From assembly GCA_007123695.1 (NCBI GenBank), contig SLGN01000712.1, positions 1 to 5,481 on the forward strand: a stretch of 5,481 nt of DNA, written 5' to 3'. The notes beneath the pieces were generated by a model, which was not told where the DNA came from, ran no database searches, and saw only the letters and a program-made list of their open reading frames with translations. How positions within the stretch are numbered: position 1 is the first letter of the stretch; each line of letters opens with the position of its first letter. A program made the position numbers and the translations under genes. Source of the stretch: Verrucomicrobiales bacterium (GTDB lineage Bacteria; Verrucomicrobiota; Verrucomicrobiia; Verrucomicrobiales; DEV007). Shown piece by piece: positions 1 to 5,481 of the stretch.

Positions 1-18
1 CCCCGGCAATTCGCGACC

Positions 19-1173
19 ATGGAGGCGATGAAGCCCCGCCCCTCCCCCAAGCCACCTTCCCCCGCTCCTGACGAACCGATCTCGCCGCCGCCGGGGCGCC
101 GCCGCTTTCTCTCCGCCGTTAGCACATCTGCCGTTGGCGCCGCAACCTTGCCGAGGCTCCTTCTCGCCCGCAAAACCGACCCGGACCGGCCCGTGGTGGG
201 CGAGGGCGAGTTCCTCTACGAATGCCATCACGACTGGGGTCTCGATTCCCTGCCCGACGGTCATCGCTACGGAGGCGCCACCCACGGCGTCGCCATCGAC
301 AGCGAGGGCCTCCTCTACCTCACCCACCACGGCGGACCGCACTCGATCTTCGTCTTCGACCCCGAGGGCCGGTTCGTCCGCAGCCTCGGCGGCGGAGCTT
401 TCTCCGTGGCCAACCCGCGGACGCAGGCCGAGCAATGCTTCGGCCACGGCATCGACATCCGCGAGGAGGACGGCGTCGAATACCTCTACCTCTCGCCCAA
501 CAATCCGGGCCTCTTTTTCGCCAAGATGACCCTCGACGGCGAGATCGTCTGGAAGCGCGACCGCGCCACCATTGCCGAGGACAGCGGCGTGCTCGACGCC
601 GACGCGCGCTTCAACCCGACCAACGCGAGCTTCCGTCCCGACGGCGGCTACTATCTCGGCGACGGCTACGGCAGCAACTACCTCTTCGAGTACGACCGCG
701 AAGACCGCTTCGTGCGGGCCATCGGCGGCAAGGGAAGCGAGGACGGCAAGTTCCAGACCCCGCACGGCCAGTGGCTCGACGACCGAGACGGCAACCCCAA
801 ACTCGTCGTGGCCGACCGCGCCAACGCCCGGCTCCAGTGGTTCGACATGGAAGGGCGCCACCTGCGCACCCAGGGCGACTTCCTCTTTCCCGCCGACATC
901 GACGTGGGCGGCGATCTCATGCTTGTGCCCGATCTCCACGCCCGCATCACCATCCTCGACAAGGACAACCGCGTCGCTGTCCATCTCGGCGACGACGAGG
1001 AATGGCGCGCCCGCGTTCTCGACAAGACGGTGGCGATGCGTTCCAAGCCTGCGCTGTGGCAGCCGGGCCGCTTCGTCCATCCGCACGACGCCTGCTTCGA
1101 CGCCCAGGGGAACATCTTCTGCGCCGAGTGGGTCGTCGGCGGACGCCTCACCAAGCTGCGGCAGCTTTCCTAG
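19..1173 (+). CDS. Tat-exported NHL-repeat (six-bladed beta-propeller type) protein
   Basis: A 384-aa protein of unknown specific role, probably exported folded to the periplasm. Seen: a long proline-rich N-region (residues 1-26), then a twin-arginine motif GRRRFLS (RR at 27-28, F30, L31) and a hydrophobic Ala/Val/Leu stretch to about residue 49, which fits a Tat signal. The rest shows repeated propeller strands of NHL type: HGVAIDSEGLLYLTHH (89-104) then FDPEGRFVRSLGG; FRPDGGYYLGDG (205-216) then YDREDRFVRAIGGKG; TPHGQWLDD (248-256) then LVVADRANARLQWFDMEGR; and HPHDACFDAQGNIFCAEW (354-371). Known of the family: NHL propellers are ligand-binding or lyase scaffolds, and the PHG/PHD-plus-ADRxNxR pattern resembles peptidyl-alpha-hydroxyglycine lyase-like propellers. 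Lyase activity is not established here. The start at 19 has no clear Shine-Dalgarno in the 18 visible bases; an in-frame ATG at 28 is an alternative. Its stop overlaps the convergent gene's stop. No partner gene is visible upstream. Confidence 0.87.
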   Translation: MEAMKPRPSPKPPSPAPDEPISPPPGRRRFLSAVSTSAVGAATLPRLLLARKTDPDRPVVGEGEFLYECHHDWGLDSLPDGHRYGGATHGVAIDSEGLLYLTHHGGPHSIFVFDPEGRFVRSLGGGAFSVANPRTQAEQCFGHGIDIREEDGVEYLYLSPNNPGLFFAKMTLDGEIVWKRDRATIAEDSGVLDADARFNPTNASFRPDGGYYLGDGYGSNYLFEYDREDRFVRAIGGKGSEDGKFQTPHGQWLDDRDGNPKLVVADRANARLQWFDMEGRHLRTQGDFLFPADIDVGGDLMLVPDLHARITILDKDNRVAVHLGDDEEWRARVLDKTVAMRSKPALWQPGRFVHPHDACFDAQGNIFCAEWVVGGRLTKLRQLS

Positions 1174-2363
1174 ACCAGCGGATCGATGCGGTATTTCGTT
1201 CGGTAGAGACCGGCGTTGCGGAGCAGCTTCTTGATCGGGGGGCGGGCGAGCCGTTCGAGGCGGCTCGCCCCGGTCACAGCGACCCTCCACGGCGTGGCAC
1301 GCTGCACCGTGAGCGACCGGACGAGGTATTCGTCGGTCGCGAAATGGAATTTGTATTCCTCACCTCCGCAGAGGAAATCGTAGATCCGGGTGCCCCGACG
1401 GGCGAGTTCCGCCATTGCCAGCGTCTGCAGCGAGATTCCCGGCCGATATTCGGAGCAGGCAGGGTCGAAGCCCCCGATCCAGGAAAGGTAGCGCCCGCCG
1501 CGCTCGAAGCCGATCTCGAAAGCCATGAGCTGCCCCAGTTTGGTTTCAAGGGCGAAGGCGACCAGCCCGACCTCGCGCGACCGGGAAATCTCCTCGAGAA
1601 AGCCGTCGAAGCCCTCTTCGTCGAAGATCGAACGCGTGTGGCGCGCGCGGTGCAGAGCCGCAGCTGCGTCGAAAAAAGTCCGGTCGGGCAGCGCCACGGG
1701 CCGCATCCGCCCCCCGACCCCTTCCTCCATCTTCCTCAGCCTTCGCCGAATCCCCTTCCGGGTCGATTTTCCAAAACCGGCAATCACTCCCTCGACGTCC
1801 GCGCCGCCGATGTGCAGCCAGGGACAGGGACCGACCACCGTGGAATCGGCCAGCATCCCCGCCTCGGCAGCGGCGCCGAGGAGCGGACCAAGGAAACGCC
1901 CGCGCTCGCTGAGCTGGGAAAAACGGAGAGCGAAATCGCGTCGCCGCGCCAGGCGGCAAAGAACTCGGGCAGCGGCACAGACCGCCTCCGTCGAGTCGGC
2001 CAGGGCGTCCTGAAAGTCGCAGATTCCGAAACCGGCCATCTCCAGCACCCCGTCGAGGGAGACCATCGGCACGAGGCAGCGGTCTCCGGCCACGCCCTCC
2101 CAGACAAAAACCGGCGTCTCTTCGCAGCTCCAGCCGAAATGCCGACGCCACGCCCGGTGCCAGTCCCAGGTCACAAAAGGACTGTCGTCCGCTTCGGCCA
2201 GACGGCGCCAAAGAGGGGCGAGGGCTTCCAATTGCGCCGGCTCCCGAAAGGTCCGCGAACGCCCCCGTAGGCGCGGTGCGGATTCTTCCAACGTAGGACG
2301 TTCGCCTGCCAAATTCCAGATCATCGGTTCAAGCCGCAGTGCAATTCCGCGAAAATTCGACAT
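1170..2363 (-). CDS. GNAT-fold acyltransferase, CelD/BcsL family (Acetyltransf_6-like)
   Basis: A 397-aa cytoplasmic protein with no signal peptide or membrane segment. Seen: an N-terminal part with LEALAPLWRRL (45-55) and SPFVTWDWHRAWRRHFG (61-77), matching the W..L.......F.T.DW...W..HFG signature of CelD/BcsL-like proteins; a basic stretch KSTRKGIRRRLRKMEEG (199-215) at the start of the second GNAT half; LGQLMAFEIGFERGGRYLSWIGGFDP (276-301); and YRPGISLQTLAMAELARRGTRIYDFLCGGEEYKFHFA (306-342), the family's C-terminal pattern (Y.pG.ll....i..a...G...yDFl.G.e.YK..fa). Known: members are putative acyl-CoA-dependent N/O-acyltransferases, often found with polysaccharide or cellulose genes. The substrate cannot be inferred, and no glycan genes are in view. 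The start at 2363 has weak ribosome-binding signal; an in-frame ATG at 2324 (residue 14) would lose only non-conserved sequence. It is divergent from dacB, with a likely promoter at 2451-2479. Confidence 0.88.
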   Translation of the reverse strand: MSNFRGIALRLEPMIWNLAGERPTLEESAPRLRGRSRTFREPAQLEALAPLWRRLAEADDSPFVTWDWHRAWRRHFGWSCEETPVFVWEGVAGDRCLVPMVSLDGVLEMAGFGICDFQDALADSTEAVCAAARVLCRLARRRDFALRFSQLSERGRFLGPLLGAAAEAGMLADSTVVGPCPWLHIGGADVEGVIAGFGKSTRKGIRRRLRKMEEGVGGRMRPVALPDRTFFDAAAALHRARHTRSIFDEEGFDGFLEEISRSREVGLVAFALETKLGQLMAFEIGFERGGRYLSWIGGFDPACSEYRPGISLQTLAMAELARRGTRIYDFLCGGEEYKFHFATDEYLVRSLTVQRATPWRVAVTGASRLERLARPPIKKLLRNAGLYRTKYRIDPLV

Positions 2364-2438
2364 TCCATCTCGACAACGCTCCGGGGGCAGGGTCTTCGGC
2401 CTTTTTGACCAACGTCCTCATCCCCTTCACTCATACAA

Positions 2439-2484
2439 CAATTTTCGGAATTTATATCATGAAATGAGACGTTTCGCAAAATTG
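2439..2484. repeat. Imperfect inverted repeat framing the minus-strand promoter
   Basis: CAATTTT (2439-2445) is repeated inverted as AAAATTG (2478-2484). The symmetry extends imperfectly inwards: CGGAA (2446-2450) on the left against TTTCGC (2472-2477) on the right, with one extra base. The right arm overlaps the predicted -35 box and the left arm lies at the predicted transcription start. That layout would suit a repressor operator, but in an AT-rich patch a 7-bp match may be chance. Confidence 0.3.
2451..2479 (-). promoter_or_regulatory. Predicted sigma70-type promoter for the acyltransferase gene
   Basis: Read on the minus strand, TTGCGA (2479-2474, 4 of 6 to the -35 consensus) is followed after exactly 17 nt by TATAAA (2456-2451, 5 of 6 to the -10 consensus). 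It lies in the only clearly AT-rich patch of the region (about 2430-2500), in the divergent gap. Transcription would start near 2444 and give a leader of about 80 nt before the ATG at 2363. I found no equally good plus-strand promoter for dacB in the same patch. This is a match by eye; sigma factor specificity in this lineage is assumed. Confidence 0.5.
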
Positions 2485-2600
2485 ATACGAACAATAGTTG
2501 TCCTCGGTTCGGAAACATCCACGGCGGGATGCCGAGCCCGAGGAGCGTCCTCCCTGCCCGTGCACGCTTCCGCCGCGCTTGACCACCATGCCGAAGGAGC

Positions 2601-2604
2601 GGAG
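2601..2604 (+). promoter_or_regulatory. Ribosome binding site of dacB
   Basis: GGAG at 2601-2604 lies 8 nt before the ATG at 2613. A second purine run, AAGGAG, is at 2594-2599, 13 nt from the start. This supports the start at 2613 over an out-of-frame ATG at 2588. The residues that follow 2613 also form a good signal peptide. Confidence 0.6.
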
Positions 2605-2612
2605 CGTCCGGC

Positions 2613-4100
2613 ATGATCAAAACGCCGCCCTTCCCCTGCCAAGCTTCGCGGCTCGCCGCTTTGGCCGCGCTCGCCGCCCTCTGGCACTCCCCCGCCCCCG
2701 CCGCCACTCCCGAGGAGGTCGTCGCCAAGGTCGAGGCGGTCGCCTCCGAGACCGCCCTGCGCTCGGCCTTGGTCGGTTTTTGCCTCGTCGAACTCGGGGC
2801 CGATCCCGCCACGGCCGTCGGCTACCGCATGGACGACGGGCTCGTGCCCGCCTCGACGATGAAGGCCATCACCACGGCGACGGCGATCGAGCTGCTCGGT
2901 CCCGACCACCGCTTCTCCACCGAGCTCCAGACCGTCGGCAGCATCGACGACGACGGAACGCTGCAGGGCGACCTCGTCGTGCGGGGCGGCGGCGACCCCA
3001 CCCTCGCCGCCACCTCCCTCGGCGCGACCTACGCGAAATGGAAGGCCGCCCTGCTCGATGCCGGAGTGAAGCGCATCGAGGGCTCGGTGGTGGGCGACGC
3101 CTCGGTCTTCGGCACCGCGCTCGTTCCCGACACCTGGCAGTGGAACGACTTCGGCAACTACTACGGCGCCGGCGCCTGCGGATTGACCATCCACCAAAAC
3201 CTCTTCCGGGCCACCTTCCGCACGCCCTCGTCCGGCGCGCGGGCCCCTCTCGCCGGCACCGATCCGAAGCTGCCAGGACACGAATTCTACAACGAAGTGC
3301 GCGTCGGCCCGGCCGGATCGGGCGACAACGGCTACATCTACGGCGATCCCTACGGACGACTGCTCACCTTCCGCGGCACCGTGCCCGCCGGGTCTGGCAG
3401 CTTCACGATCAAGGGGGCCCTGCCCGACCCCGCCCTTTTCTGCGCGCGGACCTTCACCGAATACCTCGCCGACAACGGCGTTCCCGTATCGGGCGAGCCG
3501 ACCACCGACCGTCTCCTCGCCATGGCCGGCAAGGAGATCGGCGCACGCCAGCGCATCCACGAGGAGAGTTCAGTCCCGCTTTCCTCACTGGTCCTGACCA
3601 CCAACCACAAGTCCGACAACCTCATGGCCGAGTGCATCCACCGCGCCATCGGCATCGGGGCCAAAGGCGCCGGCGCGGGCACCACCTCCGCCGCCGCCGA
3701 GGCGGCCAGGACGCACTGGGCCGCCCGCGGCATCGACATGACCGGCTTCTACATGGGCGACGGATGCGGACTCTCGCGGGCCAACACCGTGACCCCGCGG
3801 CAGATGGCCCTGATCCTGCACGCCGCCGCCGGACACGAGCACTTCGGGGTGTTCCGCGCCTCGCTCCCGGTGGCGGGCCGGTCCGGCACCCTCAAGAGCA
3901 TCGGCGGCGGCAGCGCTGCGGAGGGTCGCATCCGGGCGAAGAGCGGCACCATGTCCCGCATCCGCAACTACGCCGGCTATCTCGAGGCCCGATCCGGCAA
4001 GAAATACGCCTTCGCCCTCTTCGTCACGAACTACCCGGGCGATCTCGCCGGGGTGAAGGACCGGATCGTGCGTGTCTGGACCACCATGGCCGGCCTTTGA
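2613..4100 (+). CDS. dacB: D-alanyl-D-alanine carboxypeptidase/endopeptidase (PBP4, peptidase S13)
   Basis: A 495-aa class C penicillin-binding protein that trims terminal D-Ala from peptidoglycan stem peptides and/or cleaves D-Ala-mDAP crosslinks in the periplasm. Seen: a Sec-type signal peptide with a hydrophobic Leu/Ala core at about residues 13-24 and likely cleavage near 30-31 (SPAPA/ATPEE); the SxxK motif STMK (nucleophile S81, K84); GGGDPTL (125-131); WQWNDFGNYYGAGACGLTIHQN (176-197), highly typical of DacB; the SxN motif SDN (334-336); DGCGLSR (383-389) followed by N391 and TP; and the KTG-type motif KSG (443-445). About 250 residues separate SxxK from SxN, the large insertion expected of PBP4, and total length is close to the E. 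coli protein (about 477 aa). Odd: the conserved DGSGLSR motif has Cys at 385. The protein is complete and looks active. It probably leads an operon with the transporter 17 nt downstream. Confidence 0.96.
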   Translation: MIKTPPFPCQASRLAALAALAALWHSPAPAATPEEVVAKVEAVASETALRSALVGFCLVELGADPATAVGYRMDDGLVPASTMKAITTATAIELLGPDHRFSTELQTVGSIDDDGTLQGDLVVRGGGDPTLAATSLGATYAKWKAALLDAGVKRIEGSVVGDASVFGTALVPDTWQWNDFGNYYGAGACGLTIHQNLFRATFRTPSSGARAPLAGTDPKLPGHEFYNEVRVGPAGSGDNGYIYGDPYGRLLTFRGTVPAGSGSFTIKGALPDPALFCARTFTEYLADNGVPVSGEPTTDRLLAMAGKEIGARQRIHEESSVPLSSLVLTTNHKSDNLMAECIHRAIGIGAKGAGAGTTSAAAEAARTHWAARGIDMTGFYMGDGCGLSRANTVTPRQMALILHAAAGHEHFGVFRASLPVAGRSGTLKSIGGGSAAEGRIRAKSGTMSRIRNYAGYLEARSGKKYAFALFVTNYPGDLAGVKDRIVRVWTTMAGL

Positions 4101-4117
4101 CCGCTCCGGCAGCACCC

Positions 4118-5062
4118 ATGCCTTCCTACCTCACCATCGTCTCGGCCATCCTGCCGGTCTTCCTCGTCATCGCCACCGGCTTTCTCTTCCATCGGCGCGG
4201 CTGGCTCAGCGAAGAGACCGAGACGGGCGCGATGAAGCTGGTCATGAACCTGCTCGTGCCCTGCCTCGTCCTCTCTCTGGTGCCGGGCAATCCGGCCCTG
4301 GCGAGGATCTCCACCGCCGCCTGGTCCATCGGGCTGGGCTTCTCCCTCGTCCTCGCCGGGCTCGGTCTCGCCTGGGTCGGCGGGCTCGCCGCCGGGATGC
4401 GCGTCGGCAGCGGTCTGCGAACCTTTGCCCTCAGCGCGGGCATCCAGAACTACGGCTTCATCGCACTGCCCATGCTCCACGCGCTCTTTCCCGGCAATTC
4501 CGGTCCGACCGGGCTGATCTTCATCTTCGGCATCGGCGTCGAGCTGGCCATGTGGACGGTCGGAGTCGCCCTGCTCACGGGCCGGGCGGGGCTCAAGGCG
4601 CTGGTCAACGGCCCCTTTCTCTCCGTCGTCGCGGCCCTTCTCCTCAACTACACCGGCGCCCATCGCCTCGTCCCCGGCGTGGTCCACGACTCCATGGAAA
4701 TGCTGGGCCGCTGCGCCGTGCCCATGTCCATCTTCATGATCGGGGCGACCATGGGCCGGTTCTTCCGCGAGGGCATCCTCGGCGACGCTCTCCGCGTCGG
4801 GCTGGCCAGCGTGGTGGTGCGCCTCGGGCTCCACGCCGCCCTCTTCCTCGTCGCCGCCTTCTTCCTGCCAGTCACGGAGGACTTGCAGCGCGTCCTCGTG
4901 GTGCAGGCCGCCATGCCTGCGGCGATCTTCCCCATCGTCCTCGCACGCCTCTACGACGGCCAGCCCCGCGTCGCCATTCAGGTGGTGCTGACCACCTCGC
5001 TCGCCTGCCTCGCCACCGCCCCCCTCGTCATCGCCTGGGGTCTCGCCCGGATCGGCGGCTGA
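4118..5062 (+). CDS. AEC-family (auxin efflux carrier-like) membrane transporter
   Basis: A 314-aa inner-membrane protein, the usual length for bacterial AEC permeases. Seen: about ten hydrophobic segments, roughly at 5-24, 38-55, 65-90, 100-124, 131-153, 164-180, 195-213, 224-250, 257-277 and 286-310. Family hallmarks are present: NLLVPCLVLS in TM2 (N44, P48), GIQNYGFIALPML in TM4 (N111, G113, P118), GIGVELAMW in TM5, RCAVPMSIFMIGATMG around TM7 (P202, G209) and VVQAAMPAAIFPIVLARLY in TM9 (P267, P272). Known: bacterial members move small organic anions such as malate or malonate, and the plant relatives export auxin. The substrate here is unknown. The start at 4118 opens directly into TM1. 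The frame stays open far upstream through dacB, but that upstream translation is Arg/His/Pro-rich with no transporter character, so it is excluded. No Shine-Dalgarno is visible before 4118, so coupling to dacB translation is possible. Confidence 0.93.
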   Translation: MPSYLTIVSAILPVFLVIATGFLFHRRGWLSEETETGAMKLVMNLLVPCLVLSLVPGNPALARISTAAWSIGLGFSLVLAGLGLAWVGGLAAGMRVGSGLRTFALSAGIQNYGFIALPMLHALFPGNSGPTGLIFIFGIGVELAMWTVGVALLTGRAGLKALVNGPFLSVVAALLLNYTGAHRLVPGVVHDSMEMLGRCAVPMSIFMIGATMGRFFREGILGDALRVGLASVVVRLGLHAALFLVAAFFLPVTEDLQRVLVVQAAMPAAIFPIVLARLYDGQPRVAIQVVLTTSLACLATAPLVIAWGLARIGG

Positions 5063-5106
5063 GGGCGAATCCGGCAATGCCTCGCCCCGGGCAGGAGACC
5101 GGGCGA
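5063..5106 (+). other. Overlapping hairpins after the transporter gene
   Basis: TCGCCC (5082-5087) can pair with GGGCGA immediately after the stop codon (5063-5068) or with a second GGGCGA (5101-5106). The second pairing extends to TCGCCCCGG (5082-5090) with CCGGGCGA (5099-5106), leaving one bulged C and an 8-nt loop. The two hairpins exclude each other. No T-run follows, so this is not a classical intrinsic terminator, but the 3'-end position suggests transcript stability or termination. Confidence 0.35.
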
Positions 5107-5195
5107 ATTGGACCGATGCGTGCACCGTCCTGCCGCGATGGAGCCACGAAAAACTCTGGAATTTTCTTCCCACACCGAAAAAAGTGGCCTACTCT

Positions 5196-5208
5196 CGATC
5201 TGTGATCG
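5196..5208. repeat. Short perfect inverted repeat CGATC-TGT-GATCG
   Basis: A 5-bp perfect inverted repeat with a 3-nt centre lies 65 nt before the start of the last gene and just downstream of an A/T-rich stretch (about 5148-5183) that could hold its promoter. GC-rich self-complementary runs also follow in the leader: GGGG-TTT-CCCC at 5218-5228 and TGGCC-CA-GGCCA at 5230-5241. The function, as operator or leader structure, is a guess. I see no convincing -35/-10 pair. Confidence 0.25.
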
Positions 5209-5273
5209 TGTTGCCCCGGGGTTTCCCCTTGGCCCAGGCCAGAGTGTCGTCGAACCCGAACCGAAGTGCCGCC

Positions 5274-5481
5274 ATGAACTATCCGAAACGCTCCGGCAAG
5301 CCGGACCTGCCCGCCCTCGGTCGGACCCTCGCCCTAGGTTTGGCTCTCCTCGCCGCGCCCGCGACTCCGCTCGTGGCGGAGGAATTCCGCGAATTCACCA
5401 ACCAGTCGGGCCAGACCATCCGGGCCGCCATCGTCGCCGCGACCGAGACCGAAGTGACGCTGAAGCTGGACAACGGAGCCC
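5274..5481 (+). CDS. Small secreted protein, N-terminus only (runs off the window)
   Basis: An open frame of 69 complete codons from ATG 5274 continues past the right edge, so its length is unknown. Seen: a basic N-region with K5, R6, K9 and R17, a hydrophobic core at about 18-30 (TLALGLALLAAPA), and a plausible signal-peptidase site after LVA (33-35). The mature part starts EEFREFTNQSGQTIRAA and goes on through VAATETEVTLKLDNG. This resembles the start of a small beta-rich domain common in secreted Verrucomicrobiota proteins (EFREWT...G..I.A.L......V.L...NG). That link is from memory of such sequences, not from a search. Only a weak purine patch (GAACCGAAG) precedes the ATG. It is a separate unit from the transporter, 211 nt downstream. 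Confidence 0.75.
   Translation, partial: MNYPKRSGKPDLPALGRTLALGLALLAAPATPLVAEEFREFTNQSGQTIRAAIVAATETEVTLKLDNGA

Noticed and set aside
222..2270. A 682-codon plus-strand frame crossing the propeller gene and antisense to the acyltransferase
   Set aside because: It is low-complexity Arg/Pro-rich translation with no domain pattern, and it is explained by third-position GC bias of the two real genes.
2457..3560. A 367-codon minus-strand frame opposite dacB
   Set aside because: Gly/Arg/Glu/Ala-rich shadow of dacB with no recognisable motif.
2498..4117. A long plus-strand open frame joined in frame to the transporter, as if a large fusion protein
   Set aside because: Its translation before 4118 is Arg/His/Pro-rich and lies out of frame over the unmistakable dacB gene. 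Long spurious frames are expected at this GC content.
4031..5173. A 380-codon minus-strand frame opposite the transporter
   Set aside because: Its Asp/Glu/Gly/His-rich repetitive composition is the antisense image of Leu/Val/Ala/Pro codons in membrane helices.
5170..5187. CCAC...GTGG hairpin enclosing an A-run, considered as a terminator
   Set aside because: The stem is only 4 bp, the A-run is in the loop rather than a T-run after the stem, and a plus-strand terminator would need T's downstream.
5382..5396. Two GAATTC sites 3 bp apart, considered as an artificial junction
   Set aside because: Both lie inside a coherent reading frame (EFREF) typical of the protein type, so they are coding sequence.

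Overview
This window is a GC-rich stretch of a bacterial chromosome. It holds five protein genes (one cut off at the right edge) and little non-coding DNA. The lineage is probably Verrucomicrobiota. The main hint is the last gene, a short secreted protein whose mature N-terminus has the EFREFTN...G..I.A..V.......V.L.L.NG pattern I associate with many small secreted proteins of that phylum. The Tat-exported NHL-repeat protein also fits Verrucomicrobiota or Planctomycetota. This placement is inference from protein style; there is no rRNA or marker gene to confirm it.

Layout: (1) 19-1173 (+) encodes a Tat-signal, NHL-type beta-propeller protein. (2) 1170-2363 (-) encodes a GNAT-fold acyltransferase of the CelD/BcsL type. 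It converges on gene 1, and the two stop codons share the tetranucleotide CTAG. (3) 2364-2612 is a divergent intergenic region with a marked AT-rich core. It contains a good sigma70-like promoter for the minus-strand gene and an imperfect inverted repeat framing it. (4) 2613-4100 (+) encodes a PBP4/DacB-type D-alanyl-D-alanine carboxypeptidase/endopeptidase with all three active-site motifs. (5) 4118-5062 (+) encodes an AEC-family membrane transporter, 17 nt behind dacB and probably cotranscribed. (6) 5063-5273 is an intergenic region with overlapping hairpins but no T-tract terminator. (7) 5274-5481 (+) is the 5' end of the secreted-protein gene.

How they may work together: four of the five products probably act at or beyond the inner membrane (exported propeller, periplasmic peptidoglycan hydrolase, transporter, secreted small protein). 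The acyltransferase belongs to a family often linked to extracellular polysaccharide. This looks like ordinary cell-envelope housekeeping. I see no mobile element, CRISPR array, RNA gene, toxin-antitoxin pair or defence module, and no convincing undescribed system. The points worth a second look are the shared stop tetramer, the framed promoter, a Cys substitution in a conserved PBP4 motif, and the alternative hairpins after the transporter.
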